Shown here: positions 41,117 to 47,489 of the stretch, piece by piece | How the letters are laid out: each line of letters opens with the position of its first letter | How positions within the stretch are numbered: position 1 is the first letter of the stretch | Assembly: GCA_016288205.1 (NCBI GenBank) | Contig: JAEEYO010000029.1 | Span: 1 to 47,489 of the forward strand | DNA length: 47,489 nucleotides | Direction: 5' to 3' | Source: Treponema sp. | Lineage (GTDB): Bacteria; Spirochaetota; Spirochaetia; Treponematales; Treponemataceae | Translations under genes and position numbers: made by a program | The notes under the pieces: generated by a model | Seen by the model: only the letters and a program-made list of their open reading frames with translations | Databases searched by the model: none | What the model was told of the DNA's origin: nothing

Positions 41117-42928
41117 ATGGTAAATCCTGAAAATCCGTTGGTAATACAGTCAGATCGGTCTCTCATGCTTGATGTCCATGCTCCAAGGGCGGAGGAGTGC
41201 AGAAATGCGCTGATTCCCTTCGCCGAGCTTGAGCGTTCCCCCGAGCATTGGCATACTTACAAGGTTACGGCCCTCTCTCTGTGGAATGCCGCGAGCGCAG
41301 GATTTTCAGCCGAAAAAGTGATTGCGGTGCTGGAGGAATTTTCCCGCTATGAGATTCCCCAGGTTGTTTCCGTGTGGATTCAGGAGACCGAGGAGCGTTT
41401 CGGAAAAATCCGTCTTGTGCAGGGCCCCGTCTTTAAATCTGAAAGCAAAGGAACTGAAATCCGCGAGGAATTTTTGTATCTTGTTTGCGCGAACCATTTG
41501 ATTTTCAGACAGATTGACCACAGCAACGCATTGAAAAAATTTCTGACTCCCGCAAATTATGAGGCGCCGGAAGACAGCACGGTAAGCGTTTCGGAGGATG
41601 AGAAAAAATTCTGCTTCATGCTGAGCCTGACCGACCGCGGAACAATCAAGCAGCAGCTCCTTGCGATGAACTGGCCGGTGAAAGATGACGTTCCCCTGAT
41701 TGACGGAGAGCATCTGGACATCGAGCTCCGGGAAACGACTCTCGGCGGGAAAAAATTCGAGATACGCGAATATCAGAAAATGGCGGCACAGGCCTTGGTT
41801 GGCGACAAGGGACCGGGAACAGGATTCGGAACAATCGTGCTTCCGTGCGGCGCTGGAAAAACCATCGTGGGAATGGAAATCATGTCCCTGCTCCAGACCA
41901 ACACTCTGGTAGTTACGACTAACATAACGGCGGTGCATCAGTGGATTGACGAGCTCCTTGACAAGACATCCCTTACATCAGACCAGATTGCCGAGTACAC
42001 GGGAGAGTCAAAATCAATCAAGCCGGTGACTGTCGCGACCTATCAGGTTCTTACATGGCGGCCTGACAAAGAAGGTCCTTATCCTCACTTTTCGCTTTTC
42101 AGAAACAACAACTGGGGTCTCATAATTTACGACGAGGTGCACATGCTCCCGGCTCCTGTTTTCAGGGTTGCGGCGGAGATTCAGGCGGTGCGTCGTGTGG
42201 GACTTACGGCGACTCTTGTTCGTGAGGACGGATGCGAGGGACACGTTTTTTCCCTTGTGGGACCGAAGCGTTATGACGTGCCGTGGAAGGAACTTGAGAA
42301 GGACAGGTGGATTGCGTCCGCTGAATGTGTTGAGGTGCGGATTCCCTTGCCGGAAAACCTCGGGCTTGAGTATGCCGATGCGACGAAGCGTGAGCAGAAT
42401 AAAATTGCGGCGACAAATCCTGACAAAATAAAAATCGCGCGTGAGCTTGTGGAGCGTTTTCCCGACGACAAGATTCTGGTGATCGGTCAGTATCTGGACC
42501 AGCTTTCGGAAATTGCGAAGGTGCTTGAGGCTCCCCTGATTACGGGAAAGACAAAGACCGTGGAGCGTGACAGAATCTACGATGAATTCCGCCAGGGAAA
42601 AATCAGCGTGCTCGTGGTAAGCAAGGTCGCGAATTTTGCCATAGACCTTCCCGACGCAAGCATGGCGGTTGAGGTGAGCGGCACGTTCGGATCCAGGCAG
42701 GAGGAGGCCCAGAGACTCGGCAGACTTTTGCGTCCCAAGCAGAGAACCGCAAGATTTTTTACGATTGTCACGAGGGGAACCGTGGACGAGGACTTCGGAA
42801 CCAAGAGACAGAAATTTCTGGGCGAGCAGGGATACGCCTACAGAATCATCCGCTACGTAGATGAAAAAAGTTTTGACGAGCTTTCGGAGTGCGCTTTGAT
42901 CGGACATGCCGGGGGAGATAAAAAATGA
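41117..42928 (+). CDS. XPB/Ssl2-type DNA repair helicase
   Basis: This is a superfamily 2 helicase of 603 residues. It matches the bacterial XPB group (as in Mycobacterium and Treponema pallidum), which unwinds or remodels DNA at lesions. The N-terminal part (1-200) is a damage-recognition-type domain. The core shows Walker A PCGAGKTIVGMEI, VVTTNITAVHQWIDELLDK, a DEVH box in LIIYDEVHMLPAP, and the motif III plus RED signature GLTATLVREDG. The second half contains VSKVANFAIDLPDASMAVEV, GSRQEEAQRLGRLLRPK and the family ending FFTIVTRGTVDEDFGTKRQK. The ATG at 41117 lies 8 nt after the -10 box; an upstream TTG at 41108 overlaps that box. The next gene is coupled by ATGA overlap, which implies complex formation. 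Confidence 0.93.
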   Translation: MVNPENPLVIQSDRSLMLDVHAPRAEECRNALIPFAELERSPEHWHTYKVTALSLWNAASAGFSAEKVIAVLEEFSRYEIPQVVSVWIQETEERFGKIRLVQGPVFKSESKGTEIREEFLYLVCANHLIFRQIDHSNALKKFLTPANYEAPEDSTVSVSEDEKKFCFMLSLTDRGTIKQQLLAMNWPVKDDVPLIDGEHLDIELRETTLGGKKFEIREYQKMAAQALVGDKGPGTGFGTIVLPCGAGKTIVGMEIMSLLQTNTLVVTTNITAVHQWIDELLDKTSLTSDQIAEYTGESKSIKPVTVATYQVLTWRPDKEGPYPHFSLFRNNNWGLIIYDEVHMLPAPVFRVAAEIQAVRRVGLTATLVREDGCEGHVFSLVGPKRYDVPWKELEKDRWIASAECVEVRIPLPENLGLEYADATKREQNKIAATNPDKIKIARELVERFPDDKILVIGQYLDQLSEIAKVLEAPLITGKTKTVERDRIYDEFRQGKISVLVVSKVANFAIDLPDASMAVEVSGTFGSRQEEAQRLGRLLRPKQRTARFFTIVTRGTVDEDFGTKRQKFLGEQGYAYRIIRYVDEKSFDELSECALIGHAGGDKK

Positions 42929-45039
42929 TGAGAGCTGAGAAAACCGAGCGTGTGATCGCATGGCGCGAGTATCTTTCCAAAATGCCCACCGAGGATTTCT
43001 TGGACAAGGCGCGGGTCTGTCTTGGTGAGATAAAGACTCCCTTCAACAAACAAAAGCTTGCCGATTCATTTTCTGATTTTTTATGCCGTCCCGAAAATAA
43101 AAAAAACGCGATTTCCCTTCTCGGAAAAAAGGACCTGAGGATTCTTTCCCTGATTCACTTTGTCCCCGGAACCACAAAAAAAAGAATACGAGATTTTTTC
43201 AAGGGACAGGAGACACGGCGGCAGCTTAACGAGCACATCTTCAACCTTGAGGAACGCAACCTGATTTTCACGAGGATGCTTCCGGAAAACGACGAGGCAG
43301 TCTTTCAGCTAACACCGGTTTTTGAGGATGAGATTGTTCCCCTTCTTTCGATGGATCTTCTGGTCTCACCCGAAACTCTTCCCCCCGAATATGATTTGGA
43401 AAAATCCGCTTCGGACAGTTTTGAAATCTCGCCGTATTTTTTCGCGGCATACATTTCCTTTGTCCTGACCCACCCGGATTTGTGCAAGGCTGACGGAAAG
43501 CTCAAGAAGAAAGTCGTGAGGGATTTCGAGCTTGTGTGCGGAAAGGAAGAGGGAAGTGACAAAAGGATTGAAAACTGCATACAGGTTCTGACCGACGCGC
43601 TCAGGAATTTAAATATCCTCCGTGAGACTGACTCCGGATTTTCGTTGGAACCACAGCGGCTGAATCAGTTCGCGCAGATGCCTGAAATGCAGAGGCTGAT
43701 TTTTCTATGTGCGGGCTCAAAGGGAAACGCCTGGTCGCGAAGGATTCTCCAGGCAAACTCGCAGCTTCTCTTGGACACTCTTTCTTCCATGGGAGACGGA
43801 GCGTATAAAAAGGAAACCTTGGTGCGGCTCTCCTCGTTGATTTCCCTCCGCTCGGAAGACTCACCCGCACGCGCTCCCTCAAGATTCGAGCTTCTGATAA
43901 AGGACGCCGAGGCAGAGATGAGCGGTGAAAACTCTCCTGAGCTGATTCCGTCCATGCTTTCCTCCTGCGAGTCGCTCGGCATTCTGAAAAAGATTCCTTC
44001 CGAAATAAACGGACAAGAGCTTTTTTATCTTGCCGATTTTTTCAGAAACGCGGATAAAAACTCAGCGTCCGAAAAAAAAGTCCTGAGCATAGACGCGGGA
44101 TTTTCCGTCACCGTGATGCCGGGTCTGAGCCTGAGCGAGCTTCTTGAGATTGTGCGCTGCATGGACATCCGGCATATTGACGTGGCCCTTGTCTTTGAAA
44201 TCTCCCGTCATTCTGTGATGCGTGCCTTCGACATGGGACTCAAAAGTAGCGACGTGATTTCCCTGCTTGAAAAATATTCGTTCTACGATTTGCCGCAGAG
44301 CCTTGTGGTCTCGGTGGAGGACTGGTTCAACTCATATTCGTCTGCCACCCTGTTCAAGGGATACGTGCTGAAACTTTCCGAGCAGAACGCGGTGATGGTG
44401 GAAAAGAATTCCGTGCTTGCTCCCCACATAGTCGAAAAGCTCGCGGAGAGAATCTTCCTTATGGACTTTGTTTCCGATGAGGAGGCCCGGGATGCGATCG
44501 AGGCTTCTGGTCTTGAGTACATCGGCAAGGTGAAGTCGCTTGAGAAAAACCAGCTTCTCATGGGATTTCCGCCCCTCAAAAAGAACGTGCGTCCCCTGCC
44601 GCGTCAGGATGAGAAATCCGGCGGAAAGAAAAATGACGATGCCTCGGAAAAACTCATCTCACACATGAAGAGCTGCCTTGAGAAAATGAAGCTCCCTGCC
44701 GACAAAGAGGAATTTCTTTTGGAGCGGATTGAAAGACGCATGATTGTGAATGAGTCACAGCTTCAGGAGTCGTCCATACGCTTTGACCGCGTCGAGGCCT
44801 TTGCGATGGATTATGCCGGAAAGCTTTACGTGATTGAGTGCGCGATGCAGAACGGATCACTTTTGGAGATTGACATGAACGGTGAGCGTTGTGCGGTCGT
44901 GGGAGAGCCTGTGCGCCTTGAGAAAAATCACGGAGAGGCCGTGCTCACGATTTGCCCCGATGACAGCGGTGTGAGCGTGGATATCTCAGTCGCCGCCGCA
45001 TCCAGGGTAAAAAGGGTGCGTGAGAAAATCAACTACTGA
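42925..45039 (+). CDS. XPB-partner protein with helicase-associated domain
   Basis: This is a 704-residue protein. The start is ATG 42925, within the last codons of the XPB gene (ATGA). The N-terminal half is predicted helical with winged-helix-like segments (DLRILSLIHFVPGTTKKRIR, LNEHIFNLEERNLIFTRML). Residues about 380-560 resemble the Helicase_C_3 (XPB/Ssl2 N-terminal-like) module: SLSELLEIVRCMDIRHIDVA, FDMGLKSSDVISLLEKYSFY and LPQSLVVSVEDWFNSYSSAT. In Actinobacteria a gene of this type also lies beside the XPB gene. The C-terminal 150 residues (EKLISHMKSCLEKMKLPADK, then VEAFAMDYAGKLYVIEC) resemble a WYL-like small sheet. Its enzymatic activity, if any, is unknown. It is convergent with the ABC ATPase gene, with a 7-bp overlap. 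Confidence 0.78.
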   Translation: MMRAEKTERVIAWREYLSKMPTEDFLDKARVCLGEIKTPFNKQKLADSFSDFLCRPENKKNAISLLGKKDLRILSLIHFVPGTTKKRIRDFFKGQETRRQLNEHIFNLEERNLIFTRMLPENDEAVFQLTPVFEDEIVPLLSMDLLVSPETLPPEYDLEKSASDSFEISPYFFAAYISFVLTHPDLCKADGKLKKKVVRDFELVCGKEEGSDKRIENCIQVLTDALRNLNILRETDSGFSLEPQRLNQFAQMPEMQRLIFLCAGSKGNAWSRRILQANSQLLLDTLSSMGDGAYKKETLVRLSSLISLRSEDSPARAPSRFELLIKDAEAEMSGENSPELIPSMLSSCESLGILKKIPSEINGQELFYLADFFRNADKNSASEKKVLSIDAGFSVTVMPGLSLSELLEIVRCMDIRHIDVALVFEISRHSVMRAFDMGLKSSDVISLLEKYSFYDLPQSLVVSVEDWFNSYSSATLFKGYVLKLSEQNAVMVEKNSVLAPHIVEKLAERIFLMDFVSDEEARDAIEASGLEYIGKVKSLEKNQLLMGFPPLKKNVRPLPRQDEKSGGKKNDDASEKLISHMKSCLEKMKLPADKEEFLLERIERRMIVNESQLQESSIRFDRVEAFAMDYAGKLYVIECAMQNGSLLEIDMNGERCAVVGEPVRLEKNHGEAVLTICPDDSGVSVDISVAAASRVKRVREKINY

Positions 45040-45836
45040 AGTACAAGACGGTCGCTGTTCAAAGCCTGCTTTTTGATTTCGCGGAATCTCGCAAGGATGC
45101 CGTCCATCGTGAGTGTCTTTTTTTCCTCGCTTCCAATGTCCAGAATGATTTCTCCTCCGTCCATCATCAGAAGCCTGTTTCCGTAGTCCAGTGCCTGCTG
45201 CATGTTGTGCGTGACCATCATGATTGTAAGTCCGTACTCTTCGGCAAACTGCCTTGTGAGACGCATGATTGATGCCGCGTTCTCCGGGTCAAGTGCCGCC
45301 GTGTGCTCGTCAAGCAGAAGAAGCTGAGGCTTTGACATCACTGCCATCAGAAGAGTGAGTGCCTGCCTTTGTCCACCGGAAAATTGCTCCACGTTGTCGT
45401 GAAGTCTGTCCTCAAGTCCCATGTTCAGCTTGCGGAGCTCCGAGCGGAAGATCTCACGCAACTTGTTGTTGAGCGAGATGCGGAGTCCCTTGAATCCTTT
45501 TTTCGAGGCAATCACCATGTTGTCCTCAAGGCTCATTTTTCCCGCGGTGCCCAAAAGCGGATTCTGGAAAATGCGTCCGATGTAACGAGCCCTCTTGTAC
45601 TCCTTTTCCCTCGTGATGTCGCGCGGCCCCTCGTCGGTGTCCAAAAAGATTGAGCCGGTAGTGGGCATGAGGTTTCCCGCAATCACATTGTAGAGAGTTG
45701 ATTTTCCGGCTCCGTTTGATCCGATTACCGTGATGAAGTCCCCGCGGTTGATTTTCAAATTTATGTGCTTTAAGGCCTCGTTCTCATCCGGTGTGTTCTG
45801 ATGGAAGGTAATTCCGATGTCGTTCAGGCTGATCAT
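45033..45836 (-). CDS. ABC importer ATPase of the TrpXYZ-like (COG1101) type
   Basis: The ATPase has 267 residues. Walker A is TVIGSNGAGKSTLYNVIAGN, the Q-loop is IGRIFQNPLLGTAGKMSLED, the signature is FSGGQRQALTLLMAVMSKPQ, and Walker B is LLLLDEHTAALDPENAASIM, with His after Glu typical of this group. The switch is MMVTHNMQQALDYGNRL. Members work with the permease type found immediately upstream (4-bp ATGA overlap) and with a lipoprotein receptor. Known examples import aromatic amino acids, but others are uncharacterised. No receptor gene is adjacent here. The gene ends overlapping the XPB-partner gene on the other strand. Confidence 0.9.
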   Translation of the reverse strand: MISLNDIGITFHQNTPDENEALKHINLKINRGDFITVIGSNGAGKSTLYNVIAGNLMPTTGSIFLDTDEGPRDITREKEYKRARYIGRIFQNPLLGTAGKMSLEDNMVIASKKGFKGLRISLNNKLREIFRSELRKLNMGLEDRLHDNVEQFSGGQRQALTLLMAVMSKPQLLLLDEHTAALDPENAASIMRLTRQFAEEYGLTIMMVTHNMQQALDYGNRLLMMDGGEIILDIGSEEKKTLTMDGILARFREIKKQALNSDRLVLQ

Positions 45837-46774
45837 TTTTCCGCCTCCTTTTTTGCCGCAGCCGCTTTCATCTCTTTTTTCGCAAGATATTTGTCCCGGA
45901 TTTTAAGGCGCGTGAAAATCAGACAGATGCAGATCAGTATGCCGGTGACGAGCTTCAGGTCGTTCGGAGTGATGTGTATGTAGCGTCCGTAGGTGCGGAC
46001 TAAAATCATCAGCGCGCGGTAAATTATGGAGCCGATTAAGACTCTCAAAGTCTGCATGGAGATTTTGTTCGAGCGGAAGATGAACTCACCGAGCATCAAT
46101 GAGGCAAGTCCGCTCACCACGATTCCGGTTCCCATTCCCACGTCGGCGAATCCGTTGTACATTGCCGCGAAGGATCCGGCCACCGCCGCAAGTCCGTTTC
46201 CGAAACAGATTCCGATTGTCCTGAGTATGGTCGGGTTCACTCCCTGAGAGATTACCAGCTGTGGATTTGCACCGAGCGCGCCCATCGTGAGTCCCATGTC
46301 GGTGTGGAAAAAGAGGTCGAGCAGGAGTTTCAGAATAAGGATGAAAATCAGGAGGAAGACCGCGATGCCCCATGAGGAGTCTATTCCGGGGACGAGCCTT
46401 GTGGTCAGCGCGGTGATTCTTGAGAAAAGGGTCTCCACTTTAAGGAGCGAGAGGTTCGCGCGGTTTCCCATGATCCTCAGGTTCACGGAGTAGAGCATGG
46501 TCATGGTCAGGATTCCGGCGAGCAAGTCCGGGATGTGGAGCTTCGTGTAGATTGCCGATGTCACAAGCCCGGCGATTATTCCTGCCGAGAATGCGATGCA
46601 GAGTGCGGTCGGCGTTGAAAGTCCGTGCGATATGCAGACAGCGAAGACACATGCGCCCATCGGAAAGGTTCCGTCCACGGACATGTCACAAAAGTTGAGC
46701 ACCCGGTACGAGCAGAAAAGTCCGAGCACCATAATTCCATAAATCAATCCTTCAATCAATATTCCTGAAAACAT
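45833..46774 (-). CDS. ABC importer permease of the TrpXYZ-like (COG4120) type
   Basis: This is an inner-membrane permease of 313 residues with about eight hydrophobic segments. Characteristic sequences are MVLGLFCSYRVLNFCDMSVD, GTFPMGACVFAVCISHG, TMTMLYSVNLRIMGNRANLS, LDLFFHTDMGLTMGALGANP and the coupling region GICFGNGLAAVAGSFAAMYN. The Lys/Ala/Glu-rich C terminus is cytoplasmic. The start is ATG 46774. A TACTAT box lies 7 nt upstream and there is no Shine-Dalgarno, so a leaderless start is possible, but the -35 is poor. It pairs with the downstream ATPase. A receptor lipoprotein, normally the third component, is not adjacent. Substrate is unknown. Confidence 0.9.
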   Translation of the reverse strand: MFSGILIEGLIYGIMVLGLFCSYRVLNFCDMSVDGTFPMGACVFAVCISHGLSTPTALCIAFSAGIIAGLVTSAIYTKLHIPDLLAGILTMTMLYSVNLRIMGNRANLSLLKVETLFSRITALTTRLVPGIDSSWGIAVFLLIFILILKLLLDLFFHTDMGLTMGALGANPQLVISQGVNPTILRTIGICFGNGLAAVAGSFAAMYNGFADVGMGTGIVVSGLASLMLGEFIFRSNKISMQTLRVLIGSIIYRALMILVRTYGRYIHITPNDLKLVTGILICICLIFTRLKIRDKYLAKKEMKAAAAKKEAEK

Positions 46775-46848
46775 ACTCTGTATAGTAACATAATTTTCTG
46801 TTTTGTGGTAGTGGTTTTCCGCGGATTTTTTTGAGTCTTAAAATTGGG

Positions 46849-46877
46849 TTGACATGATTTTCTGGAAGTGGGATAAT
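46849..46877 (+). promoter_or_regulatory. Promoter of the small membrane protein gene
   Basis: TTGACA (46849-46854), 17 bp, GATAAT (46872-46877). It is one of the best sigma-70-type matches in the window. Transcription would start near 46884, about 33 nt before the GTG start at 46917. Confidence 0.65.
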
Positions 46878-46916
46878 AAGTATGGGCATTGGTTTTGCTA
46901 AAAAAGGTAATGTAAT

Positions 46917-47114
46917 GTGAAAAAAATAGTTTTATTGATTGTTTTCTGCATTTTCGATCTCTTTTTGGCTTACATAATTATTTTGGATGCAGTTCAGGCA
47001 TGTAAAGTACATTCGCTGAAAAATATTTTTGACCTGATTTATTCCGTATTTGCATTTGTAATTTTCCTTAGAGTGCAATGGATATTAATGTCAAAAGGGA
47101 AAGATGAAAAATAA
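46917..47114 (+). CDS. Small membrane protein
   Basis: The protein has 65 residues. It is predicted from GTG 46917 with AAAGGT about 9 nt upstream; a competing ATG (46915) gives an immediate stop. Two hydrophobic segments are present (IVLLIVFCIFDLFLAYIIIL and IFDLIYSVFAFVIFLRVQWI), and it ends in a charged tail (MSKGKDEK). It follows a strong promoter. No family is recognised. AT-rich composition sets it apart from the genes to its left, as is also true for the next two frames. Coupling to the next frame is likely because that frame begins within 35 nt of this stop. Confidence 0.55.
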   Translation: MKKIVLLIVFCIFDLFLAYIIILDAVQACKVHSLKNIFDLIYSVFAFVIFLRVQWILMSKGKDEK

Positions 47115-47145
47115 GGCTGCTTACGTTTTGCTCAAGGAGAATGAT

Positions 47146-47404
47146 ATGAAGGTGCACATAAAAAAAAATTTTCTTAATCTAGCTATTTTCTTTGCGAGTC
47201 TTATAGTCATGTTGCATTTTTTCAAGGGATTAGGAACTTCTGGGACACAAGAACATAGAGACAACCGTAAGGTATACGCATGTCCAGACGGAAGGGCTCT
47301 TCAGGATTTACAGGAAATACCATCCCAGGGAGCACGAACTTTTTGACACGGTTGACGAAAAATATCTGGAGAATTTCAACCGATTGCTTGACAATAAAAA
47401 TTAA
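47146..47404 (+). pseudogene. Small membrane-anchored protein gene with a frameshift
   Basis: From ATG 47146 (AAGGAG 7 nt upstream), the frame encodes an N-terminal membrane anchor (KKNFLNLAIFFASLIVMLHF) followed by KGLGTSGTQEHRDNRK. It stops at 47346. From about 47282 the next frame encodes GLFRIYRKYHPREHELFDTV then DEKYLENFNRLLDNKN to the TAA at 47402-47404. This has a natural protein-like composition, whereas the first frame's end (DLQEIPSQGARTF) does not. A one-base gain or two-base loss between roughly 47250 and 47285 would explain this. Function is unknown. Confidence 0.5.
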
Positions 47405-47423
47405 AAGTTGTATAGATGAAGAA

Positions 47424-47489
47424 ATGATCGCCAGAGAAACGAAACCTGCACATCAAAAAATTCTCATCTCCCTGCTTTTAACCACATCA
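47424..47489 (+). CDS. Start of a possible exported protein (cut by window edge)
   Basis: ATG 47424 begins an open frame that runs off the right edge, reading MIARETKPAHQKILISLLLT. The short positive region followed by hydrophobic residues resembles the beginning of a signal peptide. Only weak GAAGAA lies upstream. Too little is present to identify it. Confidence 0.3.
   Translation, partial: MIARETKPAHQKILISLLLTTS

Noticed and set aside
42014..42961. 315-codon minus-strand frame opposite the XPB helicase gene
   Set aside because: It is antisense to the conserved helicase core and its composition is typical of a shadow frame.
46882..46920. 12-codon frame MGIGFAKKGNVM overlapping the GTG start at 46917
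   Set aside because: It is too short, its ATG lies at or before the predicted transcription start, and there is no independent support.

Overview
The window looks like chromosomal DNA from a Treponema-type spirochaete of moderate GC content. This is inferred from gene content and not from a marker gene: a bacterial XPB-type helicase with its usual neighbour gene, an lptC-lptA-lptB set, a large complement of surface lipoproteins, a cache-type chemoreceptor, a LivHMGF importer, and a leucine-rich-repeat lipoprotein. There is no rRNA, tRNA, CRISPR array, phage or intact insertion sequence, so most of it is ordinary core genome. Accessory-looking stretches lie at about 4.5-5.0 kb, 18.6-23.5 kb and 46.8-47.5 kb.

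Layout. 1-4.5 kb: start of glutamate dehydrogenase (minus, cut by the window edge), a chemoreceptor (minus), and asparagine synthase B (plus) behind a leader with a strong intrinsic terminator. 4.55-4.78 kb: a 228-bp imperfect inverted repeat that can fold as a rod. 5.0-8.4 kb: a response regulator and a hybrid histidine kinase (minus) whose only plausible start codon is ACG. 8.6-11.0 kb: NfnAB transhydrogenase. 11.1-13.1 kb: two lipoproteins and an outer-membrane-type protein. 13.1-16.8 kb: an ECF transporter with both ATPases and the T component in one chain, and an ArsB/NhaD-type permease. 16.8-23.5 kb: aspS, three exported or membrane proteins, a GNAT remnant, and an LRR-SLH lipoprotein gene broken by one amber codon. 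23.5-31 kb: apbE, ptsI, an rRNA methylase, a YchJ-like protein and a VIT-vWA-TPR surface protein (all minus). 31-36.8 kb: an operon of polyprenyl synthase, TPR protein, RseC-like protein, pyrG, lptC, lptA and lptB, most with 4-bp ATGA overlaps. 36.8-41.0 kb: livHMGF and a CBS-ACT protein. 41.1-45.0 kb: XPB helicase and partner. 45.0-46.8 kb: a two-gene ABC importer (minus). 46.9-47.5 kb: small membrane ORFs, one frameshifted.

The most notable signals are four. (1) The CTP synthase has Asp386 where the glutaminase nucleophile Cys should be, so it is probably ammonia-dependent. It shares the window with GdhA, NfnAB and AsnB, which would suit an ammonia-rich habitat such as rumen or gut. (2) Six genes (ecf fusion, aspS, ptsI, ychJ-like, polyprenyl synthase, XPB) share one start architecture: TTGnnn, 17 bp, a -10 box, then ATG 7 or 8 nt later with no usable Shine-Dalgarno, implying leaderless mRNAs. 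(3) The asnB leader holds a 17-bp uninterrupted stem with a U tract, and a separate 228-bp rod-like repeat follows asnB. (4) A GTGGAAAG-type low-complexity repeat begins at or within about 3 bases of the stop codon of three unrelated genes, always in the sense orientation.
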